Source of the DNA: JBOFDK01 sp051650305
GTDB lineage: Bacteria; Bacillota; Clostridia; Lachnospirales; Cellulosilyticaceae
Length of the DNA stretch: 9,669 nt
Direction of reading: 5' to 3'
Assembly (NCBI GenBank): GCA_051650305.1
Contig: JBOFIT010000091.1
Location: 1 to 9,669 of the forward strand
Shown here: piece by piece, positions 5,510-9,669 of the stretch
Position numbering within the stretch: position 1 is the first letter of the stretch
Layout: each line of letters begins with the position of its first letter
Program-made: the position numbers and the translations under genes
The notes under the pieces: model-generated
Databases searched by the model: none
What the model saw: the letters and a program-made list of their open reading frames with translations, nothing else
What the model was told of the DNA's origin: nothing

Positions 5510-8503
5510 ATGATTAAGGTGATGGCAAAAGGTAAGACTAAAAAAGCATTGAATAATGATAGAAAGAGAATGAAAAACTTGATGACTAAAAAAGATGAGA
5601 TCAACTATGGATTTAAACTCCTAGAGGAAAGATGGCTAGAAGAAATAGAAAGTCAGGGCTTTGTATATGAGCATATTGGAAGTGGTGCGAAGCTTATCCA
5701 CTTAAAGAATGAAGACCCACACAAAGCTTTTACCATAAGTTTTAAGACACCACCCAAAGATGATACAGGGGTAGCGCACATTATTGAGCATAGTGTTTGT
5801 TGTGCGTCTGAAAAATACCCTTTTAAAGATACGTTTATGGAATTAGATAAAAGTTCAGTGAACACAAGCCTGAATGCTTGTACGTATAAAGATATGACCA
5901 TGTATTATGGCGCAAGTCTTCATACCAAAGATTTGGAGCATATCGTAGATGTGTTTATGGACTTGGTACTTCATCCAAAGATTTATGAAGACTCTAAGCT
6001 TTTCGAGCAAGAAGGCTGGCATTATACATTAGAGCATATGCGCGCACCCCTTCGGTATAATGGGATTGTGTATAATGAGATGAAAGGGGAGTACAGTGAA
6101 GCAAGTACTTACTATGAGTATGAGATGCACAAAGCACTTTTTCCACATACATGTTATGCCTACGATTCAGGTGGTGTCCCAGAAAGTCTAACAACCCTTA
6201 CAAGAGAAGCGTTCTTAGATTTTCATCGTAAGTACTACACCCCAAGTAATGCCATCCTTTACTTATATGGCGATATGGAGATTATGCCCTTTCTTGAGCA
6301 TTTGGATGGTGGGTATTTAAAAGATGAGACGAGAAGAGACGTCGTGGCAGAACTGGAGAAGGAGGATGCTTTTAGCGAGGCAGTTTATCGGAAGAAGCAG
6401 TACCCTGTAAGTCAAGACGACATAGCTACACCACTTATAGGTATGAGCTTTGTGGTAGGAGAGGCGGTGGATGGTAAGCTACGTCTAGCTTTTCAGATGC
6501 TTGAGCATATGCTACTTAAAAGTGCTGCATCACCTCTTTATAAGCGTCTAATAGAAGTAGAGCATTTGGGCAAAGCAATGGGAGATTCAGGTTATGACCC
6601 AGGTAAGCGTCAGCCGACTTTTTCCATTGTGGTAAGTGAATGTGAGGAAGGGGTAGAAGCACGCTTTGAATCAATCCTAAGGGAAGAACTTACCGTACTC
6701 GTGGAGCAAGGGATTCCAAAAGACTTAGTGGATGCAGCTTTTCATACCATTACCTTTGGACTGTATGAAGGAGATGGAGGCGGTGAGCCAAAAGCGGTAC
6801 TGTACAGCGAAGATATTTTGATGAGTAGCCTTTATGGCGGTGATTATTTTACACATCTTAGGTACCAAGAAGCGTTAGATACCATCAAAGAAACCAAAGA
6901 CAAAGGCTTTTTTGAAGAGCTTATTCAAAAGTACCTCTTAGACAATAAGCATTACATGCATCTACTCTTACAGCCTTCCACCACACTTTACAAAGCCAAA
7001 GAGCAAGCAGTTAAAGCCCACCTCCAAACGGTAAAGAAGAGTATGGTAAAAGAAGTCAAAGAAAGCCTTATAAGACGCTATGAAGATGAAGAGGATGAAG
7101 TAGATGGGGAAGTAGCAGCAGTGATGCCACGTCTTAAGAAAGCAGATATCGCTAAGCCACCTCAACACCTTCAGTATGAAGAAAAGACAGTCGAAGGGTG
7201 TAAGTGGTTGTGGCATGAAGAAAAGACTAGGAATATCATCTACACCCATCTGCTTTTTGATGGCGAGGTGATTCCACAAGGTGACATTCCTTATGTAGGG
7301 CTCTTAGCACATATCTTAAGCTACTTAGGTACGGAGCACTATGACGATCAGGGGTTAGAAAATAAGATTAATAAAACCACGGGAGGTCTTAACTGTAGTG
7401 TGAATGCATATAGCCACTGCAAAGACACCAATCAGTATAAGGTTTATTTCAAGATAAGCTGCAAGTGTCTAGCACCAAGACTGGAAAAAACGTGGGACGT
7501 CTTAGAAGAAATACTTTTACGCACAAGGTTTGATGCACCAGATAAACTTCGAGACTTGCTACAGCTTATGCAACATGACTATGAAAAGAGCTTTACCAGT
7601 ACACCGGAATATCGTGCCATTAAGCGGGCCTATACGTATTTTTCAAAGGCAGCAGTATACGAAGACTTGGTATCAGGCTTAGCCTTTTATGGGTTTATTA
7701 CAGACCTGTGTAAGCATTATGACCAAATGGCTGAAACCATAGCGACAAAGCTTAAGGAAGTCTATACCAAGCTTATCAGACGCCAGGGCATGATCATCAG
7801 CACTACGGCAGAGAAAAAGCATGAAGCACAGCTTACGCAGCTACTCCAACAAGGGTTAAAACACTTGTCAGATGAAGGCTGTAAGACGTATACGTATACA
7901 CTGGAGCCGACTCAGAAAAGTGAGGGCTTCAAGACATCTAATCAAGTGCAGGCCATTGCTAAAGGAGACCCATTAGGTACAAAGGGTGAAGGCTTTAATG
8001 GAAGTATGTATGTGGCTAGCCATCTGATAAACACCGACTACCTATGGGATGAAGTACGACTTAAGGGCGGTGCTTATGGTGCTGAATTAACCATAAGCCG
8101 AGATGGCAACATGATGTTTTCTTCTTACTGCGATCCTCATCTCGTAGAAACTTTAGCGGTATGGCAAGGGGTGGGTGAGTATCTACAAGGATTACAGATG
8201 AGCGAAGAAGAAGTGGAGTCTTATATTATAGGAACCATCGGTGGGATGGACTATCCGTCTAGTATGGAGCAGAAAAGCGAACAAGTAGTCCTCAAGTACC
8301 TTTGTGAGATCACAGATGACATGCTCCTTGCAGAACGAGAAGAGGTACTAAACACCACCTGTGAGTCATTCCATGAGGTAGGTAAGCTTCTTGAGCAGCA
8401 CCTTACAGATACCCATCTGTGCGTTATCGGAAATGGCACGAAAATAAAAAAACACAAAGAGCTTTTTGAAAGTATAGCAACCATTAGACAATCAACTAAA
8501 TAA
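5510..8503 (+). CDS. M16C metalloprotease, presequence protease type
   Basis: This is a large zinc peptidase of the PreP/Cym1/HypA group, which degrades peptides inside a closed two-half chamber. From the ATG at 5510 it has 997 residues, the usual size. The inverted zinc motif is HIIEH with H90, catalytic E93 and H94; the third ligand is E190 in YNEMKG. The substrate-binding R850 and Y856 lie in RLKGGAYG, six apart as in human PITRM1. A charged acidic linker (about 520-535) marks the hinge between the halves, followed by the LKKADI segment. No signal peptide is visible, so it should be cytoplasmic. The start is uncertain. ATG 5510 has AAAGGTGG (5500-5507) just upstream; 5492 has no ribosome site and lies beside the terminator T tract. 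Homology to the family would also allow 5570 or 5582, which would remove a lysine-rich N-terminal extension of about 20-24 residues. The esterase follows after 14 nt. Confidence 0.92.
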   Translation: MIKVMAKGKTKKALNNDRKRMKNLMTKKDEINYGFKLLEERWLEEIESQGFVYEHIGSGAKLIHLKNEDPHKAFTISFKTPPKDDTGVAHIIEHSVCCASEKYPFKDTFMELDKSSVNTSLNACTYKDMTMYYGASLHTKDLEHIVDVFMDLVLHPKIYEDSKLFEQEGWHYTLEHMRAPLRYNGIVYNEMKGEYSEASTYYEYEMHKALFPHTCYAYDSGGVPESLTTLTREAFLDFHRKYYTPSNAILYLYGDMEIMPFLEHLDGGYLKDETRRDVVAELEKEDAFSEAVYRKKQYPVSQDDIATPLIGMSFVVGEAVDGKLRLAFQMLEHMLLKSAASPLYKRLIEVEHLGKAMGDSGYDPGKRQPTFSIVVSECEEGVEARFESILREELTVLVEQGIPKDLVDAAFHTITFGLYEGDGGGEPKAVLYSEDILMSSLYGGDYFTHLRYQEALDTIKETKDKGFFEELIQKYLLDNKHYMHLLLQPSTTLYKAKEQAVKAHLQTVKKSMVKEVKESLIRRYEDEEDEVDGEVAAVMPRLKKADIAKPPQHLQYEEKTVEGCKWLWHEEKTRNIIYTHLLFDGEVIPQGDIPYVGLLAHILSYLGTEHYDDQGLENKINKTTGGLNCSVNAYSHCKDTNQYKVYFKISCKCLAPRLEKTWDVLEEILLRTRFDAPDKLRDLLQLMQHDYEKSFTSTPEYRAIKRAYTYFSKAAVYEDLVSGLAFYGFITDLCKHYDQMAETIATKLKEVYTKLIRRQGMIISTTAEKKHEAQLTQLLQQGLKHLSDEGCKTYTYTLEPTQKSEGFKTSNQVQAIAKGDPLGTKGEGFNGSMYVASHLINTDYLWDEVRLKGGAYGAELTISRDGNMMFSSYCDPHLVETLAVWQGVGEYLQGLQMSEEEVESYIIGTIGGMDYPSSMEQKSEQVVLKYLCEITDDMLLAEREEVLNTTCESFHEVGKLLEQHLTDTHLCVIGNGTKIKKHKELFESIATIRQSTK

Positions 8504-8517
8504 GCGGAGATGAGAAG

Positions 8518-9609
8518 ATGAAAAGACAATTGTATACACATGAAGATCAGGGACTAAGTTACAGAGGAAGAACACTAGTAGAGAAAGATAAGACGTGGAT
8601 GAACTGGACTTGTGCAGGGGTACAATTTCAGTGTCGTGGAAGCAAAGTAGAAGTAGAACTTGAAGCAGAATGGGTGATGGAAAATGGCAATGTGCTATCC
8701 CCTTGGTTTGCTCTTTGTCTGGATGATAATGAAACGGCAACGAAAGTTTTTGAACTTAAGGAAGGGTGTCATTGGTATACGCTTTATGAGGGGGATGAAG
8801 ACAGGTGTCACCAAGTACGCTTAATCAAGCGTACAGAGGCACAGCATGGAAGAAGCGCACTTAGAAGAATTGCCATAGAAGGGGAGGGGGACTTGTGTCC
8901 ACTCCCTTATGAAGGACGTTACAACATTGAATTTGTGGGAGACTCCATTACCTGTGGCTATGGCAATGGGGCGCTAGACCCTGGGGAAGGCTTCTTACCA
9001 GCCCATGAAGATGGGCTACATACCTATGCTACGGGAGTAGCAGATTACTTTAAGGCAGCTTTGGGGTGCGTCAGTGTATCGGGGATTGGTGTATACTCAA
9101 GCTACACAGATCAGGATTGTAGAAATACCCAGTACTTGATGAAGGACGTCTATGACTATGCTGATTATTTTGTGGAAAAAGCAAGCCGTGGTAAAGTCAC
9201 TACACAATGGGATTTTGGGAAGTTTAAGCCAGATCTTATCGTGGTGAACTTAGGGACCAATGATAGGTCTTACTTACAGTATGACTATGAAGAACGCACA
9301 GAAGCTTTCCAAGAAGCATACAAAGCACTGCTAAGACAAATAAGGGAAAAGAATGGATCACACCCTAAGATTTTATGTGCGATCGGTGGGATGGCACCAG
9401 CCATTTATGCTATAATAGACGAAGCAGTACAAGACTACAAAAAAGAAAGCCACGATCAAGATGTATCAACCATGTGTTTTGGTGACCAAAGAGAAGAAGA
9501 AGGTATGGGGGCTAATGGGCATCCTTCCCTTCAAACCCATGAACGTATGGCAAAAGAAATGATACAAAAAATACAAGACTGGCTACAATGGCAAGAAGGA
9601 GACAGATAA
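8518..9609 (+). CDS. CE2-type SGNH acetyl esterase, predicted cytoplasmic
   Basis: This 363-residue protein has the two-part architecture of carbohydrate esterase family 2: an N-terminal beta-sandwich (about 1-125) and a C-terminal SGNH/GDSL hydrolase domain. Visible catalytic blocks are GDSITCGYGN (141-150, nucleophile S143), SGIGVY (188-193, oxyanion glycine), NLGTND (244-249, N248) and NGHPS (333-337, H335). The position three before the histidine, usually Asp in SGNH enzymes, is A332. That suggests a Ser-His dyad, as described for some CE2 members. Known CE2 enzymes remove acetyl groups from xylan or other polysaccharides. With no signal peptide, this one would act on imported acetylated oligosaccharides or another internal ester. 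GGAG (8506-8509) is the ribosome site. It is likely co-transcribed with the protease and with the next gene, whose ATG overlaps its stop. Confidence 0.87.
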   Translation: MKRQLYTHEDQGLSYRGRTLVEKDKTWMNWTCAGVQFQCRGSKVEVELEAEWVMENGNVLSPWFALCLDDNETATKVFELKEGCHWYTLYEGDEDRCHQVRLIKRTEAQHGRSALRRIAIEGEGDLCPLPYEGRYNIEFVGDSITCGYGNGALDPGEGFLPAHEDGLHTYATGVADYFKAALGCVSVSGIGVYSSYTDQDCRNTQYLMKDVYDYADYFVEKASRGKVTTQWDFGKFKPDLIVVNLGTNDRSYLQYDYEERTEAFQEAYKALLRQIREKNGSHPKILCAIGGMAPAIYAIIDEAVQDYKKESHDQDVSTMCFGDQREEEGMGANGHPSLQTHERMAKEMIQKIQDWLQWQEGDR

Positions 9610-9669
9610 TGAATCACATAGGATTATTCTTTTATGTAAAAGATCAAGTATACACAAAGACTTATGCTT
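9609..9669 (+). CDS. Start of an unrecognised gene, cut by the window end
   Basis: Only the first 20 codons are present: MNHIGLFFYVKDQVYTKTYA. The ATG (9609-9611) shares its A with the TAA of the esterase gene (TAATG), and AAGGAG (9596-9601) sits 7 nt upstream inside the esterase coding sequence, so this is a well-supported start with probable translational coupling. The frame is open to the end of the window. The fragment is too short to name a family, and no function is proposed. Confidence 0.75.
   Translation, partial: MNHIGLFFYVKDQVYTKTYA

Noticed and set aside
4647..8503. A zinc-supply module linking the ZIP transporter to the zinc protease
   Set aside because: The idea is tempting because a ZIP gene precedes a zinc enzyme, but a strong terminator separates them and the closer partner of the ZIP gene is ferritin.

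Overview
The window looks like a chromosomal stretch from an anaerobic, low-to-moderate GC Clostridia-type Firmicute, most likely a Lachnospiraceae relative. The reasons are near-consensus AGGAGG ribosome sites, TTGACA/TATAAT-type promoters, T-tailed hairpin terminators, and the gene content: release factor 3, a non-haem ferritin, an M16C presequence-type protease and a CE2 esterase without a signal peptide. This placement is inferred from style and gene families, not from a database match. I see no RNA gene, CRISPR array, insertion sequence, integrase or phage gene.

Layout. (1) 77-679 (+) is a cysteine-rich 200-residue protein of unknown function with its own promoter region. It converges on prfC (717-2318, -), and one perfect 13-bp hairpin sits between the two stop codons. 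(2) From 2319 to 2541 lies a divergent promoter region, with near-consensus SigA-type promoters for prfC (-) and for a HAD-IB phosphatase (2542-3270, +). The phosphatase gene ends in a long hairpin terminator. (3) 3384-5447 (+) holds three closely spaced genes: a three-helix membrane protein with a C-terminal RCK_C (TrkA-C) domain, a ferritin with a complete ferroxidase centre, and a ZIP-family metal transporter starting 3 nt after the ferritin stop. A T-tailed terminator follows. (4) 5510-9669 (+) is a second cluster: a large M16C zinc protease, a CE2-type acetyl esterase 14 nt downstream, and the start of an unrecognised gene whose ATG overlaps the esterase stop and which runs off the window.

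How the genes may work together. Ferritin plus ZIP transporter form a plausible metal uptake and storage pair, with the RCK_C membrane protein just upstream as a possible ion-responsive partner. The protease and esterase are both predicted to be cytoplasmic. They would fit the breakdown of internal peptides and of imported acetylated sugars, but nothing in the sequence ties them to one pathway. prfC is a translation-termination housekeeping gene.

Most of the window is ordinary core genome. The points most worth a second look are the orphan Cys-rich protein with its promoter palindrome, the pore-loop-like segment in the RCK_C membrane protein, the ferritin-ZIP coupling, and the terminator-to-protease junction, which leaves little room for a promoter. 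I found no convincing evidence of a new multi-gene system.
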